Of a stretch of DNA of 5,339 bases, positions 1 through 5,339 are shown piece by piece. The stretch's first letter is position 1. Each line of letters opens with the position of its first letter. Source of the stretch: Omnitrophica bacterium RIFOXYB12_FULL_50_7 (lineage in GTDB: Bacteria; Omnitrophota; Omnitrophia; Omnitrophales; Aquincolibacteriaceae); NCBI GenBank assembly GCA_001804345.1, contig MHFU01000085.1, positions 6,261 through 11,599 of the forward strand. Reading direction: 5' to 3'. The notes beneath the pieces are model-generated. The model worked only from the letters and a program-made list of their open reading frames with translations, was not told where the DNA came from and searched no databases. Position numbers and translations under genes: made by a program.

Positions 1-1394
1 TTGGATTTTGTTTTTTTAAGACGGTCCACCAGAAGCTCCATCGCTTCCGACGGGTTCAGTTCGTTCAGGACTTTGCGAAGGACCCACACCCGGTTGAGCT
101 CTTCGGCGGGGATCAAAAGGTCCTCTTTACGCGTGTTGGATTTCTTCACATCAATGGCCGGATAGATCCTGCGCTGGAAGAGATTGCGGTCCAACTGCAG
201 TTCCATATTGCCCGTGCCCTTGAACTCTTCAAAAATGACCTCGTCCATACGCGACCCTGTATCCACAAGCGCGGTGGCGATGATCGTGATGCTGCCTCCT
301 TCCTCCACGTTGCGAGCCGAGCCAAAAAACCGTTTCGGTTTGTGGAGCGCGTTGGAATCCACGCCCCCTGAAAGAATCTTCCCGGAATGCGGCGCCACGG
401 TGTTGTAGGCGCGCGCGAGACGCGTGATACTATCGAGAAGGATCACCACATCGCGCTTGTGCTCGACCAGGCGCTTGGCCTTCTCGAGTACGATCTCCGC
501 GACCTGAACGTGCCGGTCCGCGGGCTCGTCAAAGGTCGAGGCAATGACCTCCCCTTTCACCGAACGCTGCATGTCCGTCACTTCTTCCGGACGTTCGTCG
601 ATTAGGAGTACGATCAGGTAAGACTCCGGATGGTTGGTGGTGATACTATTGGCGAGTTTTTGGAGCAGGATCGTTTTACCGCTGTAAGGCGGCGCCACGA
701 TAAGTCCTCTCTGACCGAAACCGATCGGCGTCAAAAGATCCATCACACGCATCGAGACTTCTTCCTGCGTCGTCTCAAGCTTGATCCGCTGGTCCGGATA
801 AAGCGGCGTGAGGTTGTCGAACGCGATCTTGTCTTTGGCGCTGTCCGGCTCCTCAAAATTGATCAACTCGACCTTGAGCAGGGCAAAATACCGCTCTCCC
901 TCTTTCGGCGGACGGATAAGCCCGCCCACCACGTCCCCGGTCCTCAAATTGAACCGGCGAATCTGACTGGGGCTCACATAGATGTCATCAGGGGACGGAA
1001 GGTAATTGTAATTGGGAGAACGCAGGAAACCAAACCCGTCCTCCAGGATCTCCAGCACGCCTTCCCCGAACATAAGCCCGGATTGCTGGGCCTGGCCTTG
1101 AAGGACTCTGAAGATCAGGTCCTGGCGCTTGAGACCGGCGACGTTTTCGACGTTGAATTTGTGCGCCATCTTCTGAAGATCGCTGATCTTCATTTTTTTG
1201 AGACTCACAACATCCATCGGTTTCTCGCCGGATTTCTGCTGCTGCAACGCCTTTTCCAGAGCTTCGCCGTTTGCGGCCGCGTCGTCTTGCATAATGCGGG
1301 GCGGGCGCGGTTTCGCGTTCCCTTCCTCTCCTCGGCGGTGATACTGTTGGGATTTTTCTCTGGGTTCCCGCATTTCTCTTGTTTCTCTTGTCAT
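1..1394 (-). CDS. rho: Transcription termination factor Rho (C-terminus cut by window edge)
   Basis: Rho is a homohexameric RNA-dependent ATPase/translocase that loads on C-rich nascent RNA and dislodges RNA polymerase. I translated the minus strand by hand: 464 residues are visible, nearly collinear with E. coli Rho, and about ten C-terminal residues lie beyond base 1. Residues 60-106 are the N-terminal helical part. Residues 107-180 are the OB-fold RNA-binding domain, with the RNP-like DGFGFLRS (119-126), DDIYVSPSQIRRFNLRTGD and RPPKEGERYFALLKV. The RecA-like motor has Walker A APPYSGKT (234-241, Lys240), DERPEE (266-271, catalytic Glu267), Walker B DVVILLD (315-321), a Q-loop around 331-344, an R-loop around 379-383 and the arginine-finger equivalent Arg422. 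Start: ATG at 1394 has AGGAG eight bases upstream. It adds a charged 59-residue extension absent from E. coli Rho; an internal ATG (codon 60, base 1217) would give the E. coli-like start but has no good ribosome site. Walker A has Tyr237 where E. coli has Lys181. The identification is essentially certain. Confidence 0.98.
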   Translation of the reverse strand, partial: MTRETREMREPREKSQQYHRRGEEGNAKPRPPRIMQDDAAANGEALEKALQQQKSGEKPMDVVSLKKMKISDLQKMAHKFNVENVAGLKRQDLIFRVLQGQAQQSGLMFGEGVLEILEDGFGFLRSPNYNYLPSPDDIYVSPSQIRRFNLRTGDVVGGLIRPPKEGERYFALLKVELINFEEPDSAKDKIAFDNLTPLYPDQRIKLETTQEEVSMRVMDLLTPIGFGQRGLIVAPPYSGKTILLQKLANSITTNHPESYLIVLLIDERPEEVTDMQRSVKGEVIASTFDEPADRHVQVAEIVLEKAKRLVEHKRDVVILLDSITRLARAYNTVAPHSGKILSGGVDSNALHKPKRFFGSARNVEEGGSITIIATALVDTGSRMDEVIFEEFKGTGNMELQLDRNLFQRRIYPAIDVKKSNTRKEDLLIPAEELNRVWVLRKVLNELNPSEAMELLVDRLKKTKS

Positions 1395-1441
1395 GGTTGA
1401 TTCTCCTGTTGGAGTTTTAGTGCGTTGTTCGCTGAATTCAT
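1391..1441 (-). CDS. Possible 16-codon leader ORF overlapping the rho start
   Basis: On the minus strand an ATG at 1441 opens a 16-codon frame reading MNSANNALKLQQENQP. Its TGA (1393-1391) shares bases with the rho ATG (1394-1392) in a classic 4-base ATGA overlap. The frame is +1 relative to rho. Such an overlap would allow translational coupling, with ribosomes finishing the peptide re-initiating on rho at the AGGAG inside the ORF. Against it, the peptide resembles nothing I know and its own ribosome site is weak (only GAGGG eleven bases upstream, or AGG almost touching the ATG). Open frames this short are also common by chance. E. coli has a short rhoL leader ORF ahead of rho, but I see no sequence resemblance. 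Confidence 0.25.
   Translation of the reverse strand: MNSANNALKLQQENQP
1403..1407 (-). promoter_or_regulatory. Ribosome binding site of rho (AGGAG)
   Basis: The minus strand reads AGGAG, then eight bases, then the rho ATG at 1394. It is the best Shine-Dalgarno match I found at the three gene starts and decides the rho start. The rho frame stays open upstream to a TAA near 1500 and contains a TTG at 1493, but that codon has no comparable site. The AGGAG lies inside the putative leader ORF at 1391-1441. Confidence 0.8.
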
Positions 1442-1464
1442 ACCTGATTGATCCCTCTTTCCTT

Positions 1465-1483
1465 CCCCCTTTCGCAAAGGGGG
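1465..1483. repeat. Perfect palindromic hairpin CCCCCTTT-CGC-AAAGGGGG between coaE and rho
   Basis: CCCCCTTT at 1465-1472 and AAAGGGGG at 1476-1483 are exact reverse complements around a CGC loop, giving an 8-bp stem of five G-C and three A-T pairs. It lies 34 bases past the coaE stop and about 70 bases before the rho ATG. It is not an intrinsic terminator: on the transcript strand the stem is followed by a purine-rich AAGGAAAGAGGG and no U-run, and the plus-strand flank has none either. From memory, palindromes of the form CCCCCTTT...AAAGGGGG recur as short dispersed intergenic repeats in various bacterial genomes, so a REP-like repeat copy is my preferred reading. Only one copy is present here. 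Confidence 0.6.
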
Positions 1484-1516
1484 ACCGTCCCAATTCTTAT
1501 CAATTTCCGCTGCGCT

Positions 1517-2146
1517 TCAATTGCTTGGCATTGGGACTAATGCCTTCTTTTTTGAAAGAGAGACGAACTTGTACCAGAGCCGTTCAACCTCCCTTTGTGT
1601 TTGATAAATAGACTTCGAGTTATCGATGATAAAATCTGCTTTTTGCGCTTTCAGGGCTTCAGGCATCTGGGCTCGTTCGCGCGCCCGCACCTCTTGTTCC
1701 GTAAACTTCTTTTTTTTAAGACGTTTCATTTTGACGGTCGCATTGCACGTCACAACCACCACCTTGTCGCAGAGAGTTTCGAAACCAACCTCAAAGAGAA
1801 GCGGCACTTCCACGAGGATCACTGGCCGGTCGGACGCTTCGATCCTTTCATGGATCTTTTTATAAACGTACGGATGAATGATGATTTCGAGCTCTTTTCG
1901 TTTTTGGGGGTCGGCAAAAACGATCTCCGCGATTTTTTCCCGGTCCATTTTTTTGCCCCCGGGATGAAGCGCCTCTTCGAAAAGCTCGATAATGGGATCA
2001 AAAACTGGGCTGCCTTTTTTCATGGCGACATGCGCGATCTCGTCGGCGTCGATCACTTCGGCTCCCATGTTCTTGAACCGCTGCGCGACCGAACTCTTCC
2101 CGACTCCGAACCCACCCGTTAATCCCACCACAATCTTACTTTTCAT
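1517..2146 (-). CDS. coaE: Dephospho-CoA kinase
   Basis: CoaE phosphorylates the 3'-hydroxyl of the ribose of dephospho-CoA with ATP, the final step of coenzyme A biosynthesis, in the cytoplasm. The 209-residue product has the usual family length of about 200. It shows the P-loop GLTGGFGVGKSS (8-19, Lys17), the DAD motif (33-35), HPYVYKKI (91-98), the substrate-domain signature EVPLLFEVG (113-121) and the lid segment around RLKKKKFTEQEVRAR (142-156). After these come RAQMP (158-162) and ADFIIDNS (170-177), followed by a helix ending REVERLW. All are standard for CoaE. The start ATG at 2146 sits directly before the P-loop strand as in other CoaEs. Upstream are AAGG (three bases away) and AAAGGG (eleven bases away), neither ideally spaced. 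It lies 231 bp after polA and 122 bp before rho on the same strand. The lid is unusually lysine-rich and is encoded over a run of eight A. The last ten residues after SLSKK are an unconserved tail. Confidence 0.97.
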   Translation of the reverse strand: MKSKIVVGLTGGFGVGKSSVAQRFKNMGAEVIDADEIAHVAMKKGSPVFDPIIELFEEALHPGGKKMDREKIAEIVFADPQKRKELEIIIHPYVYKKIHERIEASDRPVILVEVPLLFEVGFETLCDKVVVVTCNATVKMKRLKKKKFTEQEVRARERAQMPEALKAQKADFIIDNSKSIYQTQREVERLWYKFVSLSKKKALVPMPSN

Positions 2147-2195
2147 AAACCTTAAGACCCTTTCATCAAATTCTCAGTAGCCTAAACAATGTCAG

Positions 2196-2230
2196 CATCC
2201 AATAATCAAGAACCAAGCACCAAGATCCAA
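2196..2230 (+). repeat. Left arm: five tandem degenerate heptamers NNNCCAA
   Basis: Five contiguous 7-base units run 2196-2202, 2203-2209, 2210-2216, 2217-2223 and 2224-2230. Each ends in CAA, and four of the five end in CCAA; the unit at 2203 has TCAA. The three leading bases vary (CAT, TAA, GAA, GCA, GAT). Read on the minus strand these are TTGGNNN units, the same unit as the plus strand of the right arm, which is why the two arms are complementary. Confidence 0.8.
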
Positions 2231-2254
2231 ACAAATTCTCCGCCAAAGGACGAA

Positions 2255-2277
2255 TCCGCCCAACGTATTGTGGCGGA
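2255..2277. repeat. GC-rich hairpin in the loop of the inverted-repeat element
   Basis: TCCGCCCAA (2255-2263) pairs with TTG-T-GGCGGA (2268-2277) around a CGTA loop, giving nine base pairs with a single bulged T. A second TCCGCC copy at 2239-2244 could compete for the same GGCGGA, giving an alternative fold. No T-run follows on either strand, so it is not a canonical terminator. Confidence 0.6.
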
Positions 2278-2308
2278 CAAGAATCAATTTCAGCCTGAGC
2301 ATGATTTT

Positions 2309-2368
2309 TTGGTTATTGATTCTTGGCGCTTGGTTTTTATTTGGAACTTGTTTCTTGGTAATTGGAGC
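2309..2368 (+). repeat. Right arm: eight degenerate heptamers TTGGNNN in two blocks of four
   Basis: Units start at 2309, 2316, 2323 and 2330, then a 4-base spacer TTAT (2337-2340), then units start at 2341, 2348, 2355 and 2362. All eight begin TTG and six begin TTGG; the exceptions are TTGATTC at 2316 and TTGTTTC at 2348. The array ends nine bases short of the polA stop codon. On the transcript strand it is C-rich and G-poor: I count 16 C and 6 G in the 60 bases. Confidence 0.8.
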
Positions 2369-2377
2369 TTACGCTTC

Positions 2378-5092
2378 TCAGTTTTTGTACCACGTCTCTC
2401 CCACCGTAATATCCGCCTTAAGCGGCACGTTGAGCTTATACGCCCCTTCCATTTCTTCTTTCACAAGTGCTGCGAGCCGATCGATCTCGCCAGCGGGCGC
2501 GTCAAACACCAGCTCGTCATGCACTTGCATAATCATAAGGCTTTCGCTTCCTTCCTTTTCAAGCCGCCGCTGGATCGCGATCATCGCGATCTTGATAAGA
2601 TCTGCCGCCGACCCCTGGATCGGCGCGTTGATCGCCGAACGTTCAGCATACTGACGCAACTGCATATTGGAGGCATTGATATTCGGAAAATAAGAGCGCC
2701 GACCGAGAAGCGTGGTCAGAAATCCGTCTTTTTTTGCTTTTTCCTTTTGCGCGTCCAGGAATTCTTTCACTTTGGCGTAACGCGCGAAGTAATTCTTGAT
2801 GAACTGATCCGCTTCCGGGATCGGCATGTTCAAGTCTTGCGAGAGCCCGTAGCTTGTCTTGCCGTACATGATGCTGAAATTGATGGTTTTCGCGGCATTT
2901 CGCATCTCCCGGGTCACATCCTTTTCCCCAACGCCGTAAAGAAGCGTGGCCGTAAAGGTGTGAATATCCCGGTCTTCGACAAACGCCCGGGTCAGATTCG
3001 GATCCCCGGAAAAATGCGCGAGCACTCTCAACTCGATCTGGGAGTAATCCGCGGAAAGGATCTTCCCTTTCCCATGCTTGCGTTCCCGGGAAACAAAAGC
3101 CTTGCGAACAAGCCGCCCGGTTTCGGTTTTCACGGGAATATTCTGAAGATTCGGCTCGGAGCTCGAAAGCCTCCCTGTGTCGGTCGTCGTCTGATTAAAC
3201 GACGTGTGTACGCAATGCGTTTGGGCGTTCACCATCTCCGGCAACGCGTCTAAGTATGTGGACTTCAACTTCGCGCGTTCCCGGTACTCCAGGATCTTTC
3301 GCGGCAATTCATGCGAAAGCGCGAGTTTCTCAAGGACGCTTGCGTCCGTCGAATACCCGGTCTTGATCTTTTTTAAGGCCGGCAATTTTTTCTGAACGAA
3401 CAGCACGTCCGCGAGTTGCTTCGGCGAGTCCAGATTAAATTCTATCCCGGCATCCACGTGAATATCCTTCACGAGGGCGTCGATTTCTTTCGCAGCCTTA
3501 TCCGAAAGTTTCTTAAGGAATTCCAGATCCAGCGCCACTCCATTCATTTCGATCCTGGCCAGAACACCCGCTAACGGCATCTCGACCTTTTCATAAAGTC
3601 CCGTAAGCCCGAACTCCTCAAGCTTGGCTTTAAGGATCGACACAAGCCTCATCACGCAATCCGCATCCTCGCAGGCGTAAGCGGTGATTGCCTCTAGCGG
3701 GACCGTGTCCATCGTGATCTGCTTCGTTCCTTTTCCGATCAGACTCTCGGTTGTGATCTTTTGCACATTCAAATATTCAAGCGAGATATCGTCGAGATTA
3801 TGATTCCGTTTGACGGGATCAATCAAATAACTTGCGATCATGGTGTCGAACGCAACACCTCGAAGCGATGCACCATGGCGCGCCATAACAATCTCATCGT
3901 ATTTGATGTTCTGCCCATATTTGGCAACTTCGCCGTCCTCCAGGATCGGCTTTACAACTTCCAAAACTTTCGCCAGCGGCAACCCCGGGCCTTGCTGCGC
4001 CGGGGAAGACACAGGGATGTAATAAGCCGTGAAGGGATCCCAGCAAAAACTCATGCCGACCAAGACTGCCTTCATGGGATCGGTCGAGGTCGTTTCGGTA
4101 TCAAAGCTGAAGGCTTTCACTTTTTGAAGTGCTCCCGCAAAGGCTTTGAGCTCTTGGAGAGTCTGTATCGCTTTGTAATCCCGTTCCTTAGCCTCTTTTT
4201 CCCCGTGCCCGGCGATGCTTTTCATAAGCCCCCGGAATTCATATCGTTTATAGAATTCCATCAGAGCCGCAGGGTTGGGCTCGACCACGCGCAAGGCGTT
4301 CCAATCGATCTCAAGCGGAACGTCCGTATCGATCGTCGCCAGCATTTGGGATAATTTCAGGTCTTCCAGGTTCTCTTTGATATTCTGTCTTTGTTTTTCC
4401 GAAGAAACTTCTTCCAGTCGTTTAAGAAGGCTATCCACGGAACCAAACTCCTGGATGAGCTTCATGGCCGTTTTTCCGCCAATCCCCGGAACTCCCGGGA
4501 TATTGTCCGAGGCGTCTCCCATGAGCGCGAGAATATCCACAATCTTCTCCGGCCCAAGCCCGCTAAAACGTTCCCGAACTTTTTCGGCGTCATAAACGAG
4601 GTTCTCTTTGTGCGGCTGAAGAATCTTGATCCGATCATTGACCAATTGAAAGGCGTCTTTGTCCCCGGTAATGATGAAGACCTGGTACCCTTCTTTTTCC
4701 CCGCGCTTTGCCAAGGTTCCGATCACATCATCCGCCTCGTAACCCGCCTTTTCAAAGATCGCCATTTCCGAGATCCGACAGAACTCCTTGATGGGCTCGA
4801 TCTGTTTGACGAGCTCTTCGGGCATGGGGTTGCGGTGCGCCTTGTATTCCTTGTATTGTTCATGCCGGAAGGTCGGCTCTTTCCGGTCAAAGCACATGGC
4901 GACATGACCCGGCTTCTGCTCTTCCATGAGCTTTCGCAGCATGGTTACGAATCCATAAATAGCGTTGGTCGGCTCTCCCCTGGAATTCGTCAGATTCGGT
5001 ATCGCGTAAAAGGCCCGGTAACAGAAGGAGTTGCCGTCCACCAGGAACAGTTTTTCCCCTTGAGAGTTTTCCTTCGGGGTTTGTTTTGTCAT
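2378..5092 (-). CDS. polA: DNA polymerase I (5'-nuclease, 3'-5' exonuclease, polymerase)
   Basis: Pol I removes RNA primers, fills gaps and acts in excision repair. The 904-residue product (E. coli 928) has all three domains. The 5'-nuclease domain (about 14-300) has LFLVDGNS (Asp19), CFDRKEPTFR (Asp69), EADD (119-122), TGDKD (142-146), GDASDNIPG (192-200) and GIGGKTA. The 3'-5' exonuclease domain (about 305-500) keeps DTET (331-334), NIKYD (395-399) and YACED (472-476), so proofreading should be active. The polymerase domain has TGRLSSSEPNLQNIP (639-653), motif A DYSQIELR (682-689), motif B from Arg731 through Lys735 and Phe739 to Tyr743, and motif C QVHDE (856-860). Start: I chose ATG at 5092, fifteen residues before LFLVDGN. 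The frame extends to a TTG at 5218, but those 42 residues do not look like Pol I and have no ribosome site. ATG 5092 itself also lacks a clear Shine-Dalgarno, which is odd. It is first in the probable polA-coaE-rho unit. Confidence 0.98.
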   Translation of the reverse strand: MTKQTPKENSQGEKLFLVDGNSFCYRAFYAIPNLTNSRGEPTNAIYGFVTMLRKLMEEQKPGHVAMCFDRKEPTFRHEQYKEYKAHRNPMPEELVKQIEPIKEFCRISEMAIFEKAGYEADDVIGTLAKRGEKEGYQVFIITGDKDAFQLVNDRIKILQPHKENLVYDAEKVRERFSGLGPEKIVDILALMGDASDNIPGVPGIGGKTAMKLIQEFGSVDSLLKRLEEVSSEKQRQNIKENLEDLKLSQMLATIDTDVPLEIDWNALRVVEPNPAALMEFYKRYEFRGLMKSIAGHGEKEAKERDYKAIQTLQELKAFAGALQKVKAFSFDTETTSTDPMKAVLVGMSFCWDPFTAYYIPVSSPAQQGPGLPLAKVLEVVKPILEDGEVAKYGQNIKYDEIVMARHGASLRGVAFDTMIASYLIDPVKRNHNLDDISLEYLNVQKITTESLIGKGTKQITMDTVPLEAITAYACEDADCVMRLVSILKAKLEEFGLTGLYEKVEMPLAGVLARIEMNGVALDLEFLKKLSDKAAKEIDALVKDIHVDAGIEFNLDSPKQLADVLFVQKKLPALKKIKTGYSTDASVLEKLALSHELPRKILEYRERAKLKSTYLDALPEMVNAQTHCVHTSFNQTTTDTGRLSSSEPNLQNIPVKTETGRLVRKAFVSRERKHGKGKILSADYSQIELRVLAHFSGDPNLTRAFVEDRDIHTFTATLLYGVGEKDVTREMRNAAKTINFSIMYGKTSYGLSQDLNMPIPEADQFIKNYFARYAKVKEFLDAQKEKAKKDGFLTTLLGRRSYFPNINASNMQLRQYAERSAINAPIQGSAADLIKIAMIAIQRRLEKEGSESLMIMQVHDELVFDAPAGEIDRLAALVKEEMEGAYKLNVPLKADITVGETWYKN

Positions 5093-5270
5093 TTTAATGA
5101 TCGGGTCTTCGGGTTTTCTCTGGACGCTTAGGAAAAATACGCGGAAAGAACTAAAAGTGGCGTTAAAAATCCTGGGATTAAGTTCGAATTGGGTCTCTTT
5201 TGCGTGGAATTTCGCCAAGCCCCGCTTCCGTCCAAATAACTCTGGGGCCTACCTCCTCTACTCCAAGGCG
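5093..5270 (-). other. Long untranslated leader of polA
   Basis: If the promoter at 5276-5304 is used, polA has a leader of about 175 bases. It holds AGGAGGT (5257-5251), a strong Shine-Dalgarno-like string with no ATG or GTG at a useful distance, since the in-frame TTG at 5218 is 32 bases away. It also holds a possible hairpin GGGGC/GCCCC (5244-5248 with 5219-5223). I recognise no riboswitch, T-box or known leader motif. The plus-strand open frame across this leader has no recognisable product. Confidence 0.35.
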
Positions 5271-5275
5271 GGCAT

Positions 5276-5304
5276 AGGATACCCACGCCTCCCTCTCGGG
5301 TCAA
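5276..5304 (-). promoter_or_regulatory. Candidate sigma70-type promoter for polA
   Basis: The minus strand shows TTGACC (5304-5299, five of six to TTGACA), a 17-base spacer and TATCCT (5281-5276, four of six to TATAAT), with an A/T-rich stretch just upstream. Predicted transcription start is about 5268-5270, giving a leader of roughly 175 bases before the polA ATG. It is the only well-spaced promoter match I found in the three non-coding gaps. The prediction rests on the consensus match alone. Confidence 0.45.
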
Positions 5305-5339
5305 GTTTTATTTACGCCCGTGTCCACGCAATTTAGAAA

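Larger units (their letters stand above)
2194..2369. repeat. Imperfect inverted-repeat element of 7-bp units between polA and coaE
   Basis: Nearly the whole polA-coaE gap is one palindromic element. The outer ends are AGCATCCAAT (2194-2203) and ATTGGAGCT (2361-2369), which are reverse complements apart from one extra A. Further in, AACCAAGCACCAAGA (2211-2225) faces TCTTGGCGCTTGGTT (2321-2335), with 14 of 15 positions complementary; the odd one is a G-U pair in the RNA. Both arms are degenerate tandem heptamers, and the loop holds a separate GC-rich hairpin. No ORF fits it: the period of seven is out of codon phase, and no transposase or clear target-site duplication is seen. Transcribed with polA-coaE it would form a long hairpin between the two cistrons. 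Candidate identities are a MITE-like or REP-like dispersed element or a structured RNA in the operon. Confidence 0.75.

Noticed and set aside
630..1400. 256-codon plus-strand open frame
   Set aside because: It is fully antisense to rho, which reads with unbroken homology on the other strand; the product has no recognisable domain.
1465..1483. Intrinsic terminator after coaE
   Set aside because: The stem is perfect, but neither strand has a T-run after it.
2574..2592. Repeated ATCGCGAT palindromes resembling a HIP1-like motif
   Set aside because: They encode the repeated Ile-Ala pairs of IAMIAI in polA and are not the HIP1 octamer GCGATCGC; codon use explains them.
2189..3253. 354-codon plus-strand open frame starting inside the inverted-repeat element
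   Set aside because: It is mostly antisense to polA, whose motifs A, B and C lie on the opposite strand. Its product is rich in Arg, His and Phe and resembles no family; it is a shadow of codon bias.
4009..4227. Possible degenerate proofreading domain in Pol I, as in some bacterial Pol I proteins
   Set aside because: All three exonuclease motifs (DTET, NIKYD, YACED) are intact in the translation.
5093..5218. N-terminal extension of polA from a TTG at 5218
   Set aside because: The 42 extra residues do not resemble Pol I, the TTG has no ribosome site at proper distance, and ATG 5092 gives the normal family length.
5097..5336. 79-codon plus-strand open frame in the polA leader
   Set aside because: It crosses the promoter candidate, has no recognisable motif and no good ribosome site; it is consistent with chance.
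5309..5339. Possible end of an upstream minus-strand gene (a frame ending HGRK then TAA)
   Set aside because: Only about nine codons are visible, and another frame also reaches a stop nearby. This is too little to identify or even support a gene.

Overview
The window carries three housekeeping genes, all on the minus strand and in transcription order polA (DNA polymerase I), coaE (dephospho-CoA kinase) and rho (transcription termination factor). The last runs off the left edge of the window. There is no gene on the plus strand that I can support; the long plus-strand open frames are antisense shadows of polA, coaE and rho. I see no tRNA, rRNA, CRISPR, IS transposase or prophage gene.

Layout from right to left, the direction of transcription: 5093-5339 is a non-coding leader with one good sigma70-type promoter candidate (TTGACC, 17 bp, TATCCT). 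Next come polA (2378-5092, 904 aa, all three enzymatic domains with intact catalytic motifs) and a 231-bp gap (2147-2377). Almost all of that gap is an imperfect inverted-repeat element built from degenerate 7-bp units (TTGGNNN, or NNNCCAA on the other strand) around a GC-rich hairpin. Then come coaE (1517-2146, 209 aa) and a 122-bp gap (1395-1516) holding a perfect 8-bp-stem palindrome (CCCCCTTT/AAAGGGGG). That gap also holds a possible 16-codon leader ORF whose stop overlaps the rho start as ATGA. Last is rho (1-1394, 464 residues visible, only about ten C-terminal residues missing).

The sequence suggests a bacterium of moderate GC with a Gram-negative-type genome. The polA-coaE-rho order is, from memory, familiar in deltaproteobacterial-type lineages and in candidate phyla such as Omnitrophota. 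I cannot place it more precisely and treat this as a weak inference. The genes do not form one pathway: they supply DNA repair and Okazaki-fragment processing, the last step of coenzyme A synthesis, and RNA-dependent transcription termination. They probably share one transcript, since all three point the same way and no intrinsic terminator is seen between them.

The protein genes are ordinary. The part that deserves attention is the intergenic DNA, mainly the heptamer-based inverted repeat between polA and coaE and the CCCCCTTT palindrome in front of rho. Both look like members of dispersed non-coding repeat families, but this can only be settled against the rest of the genome.
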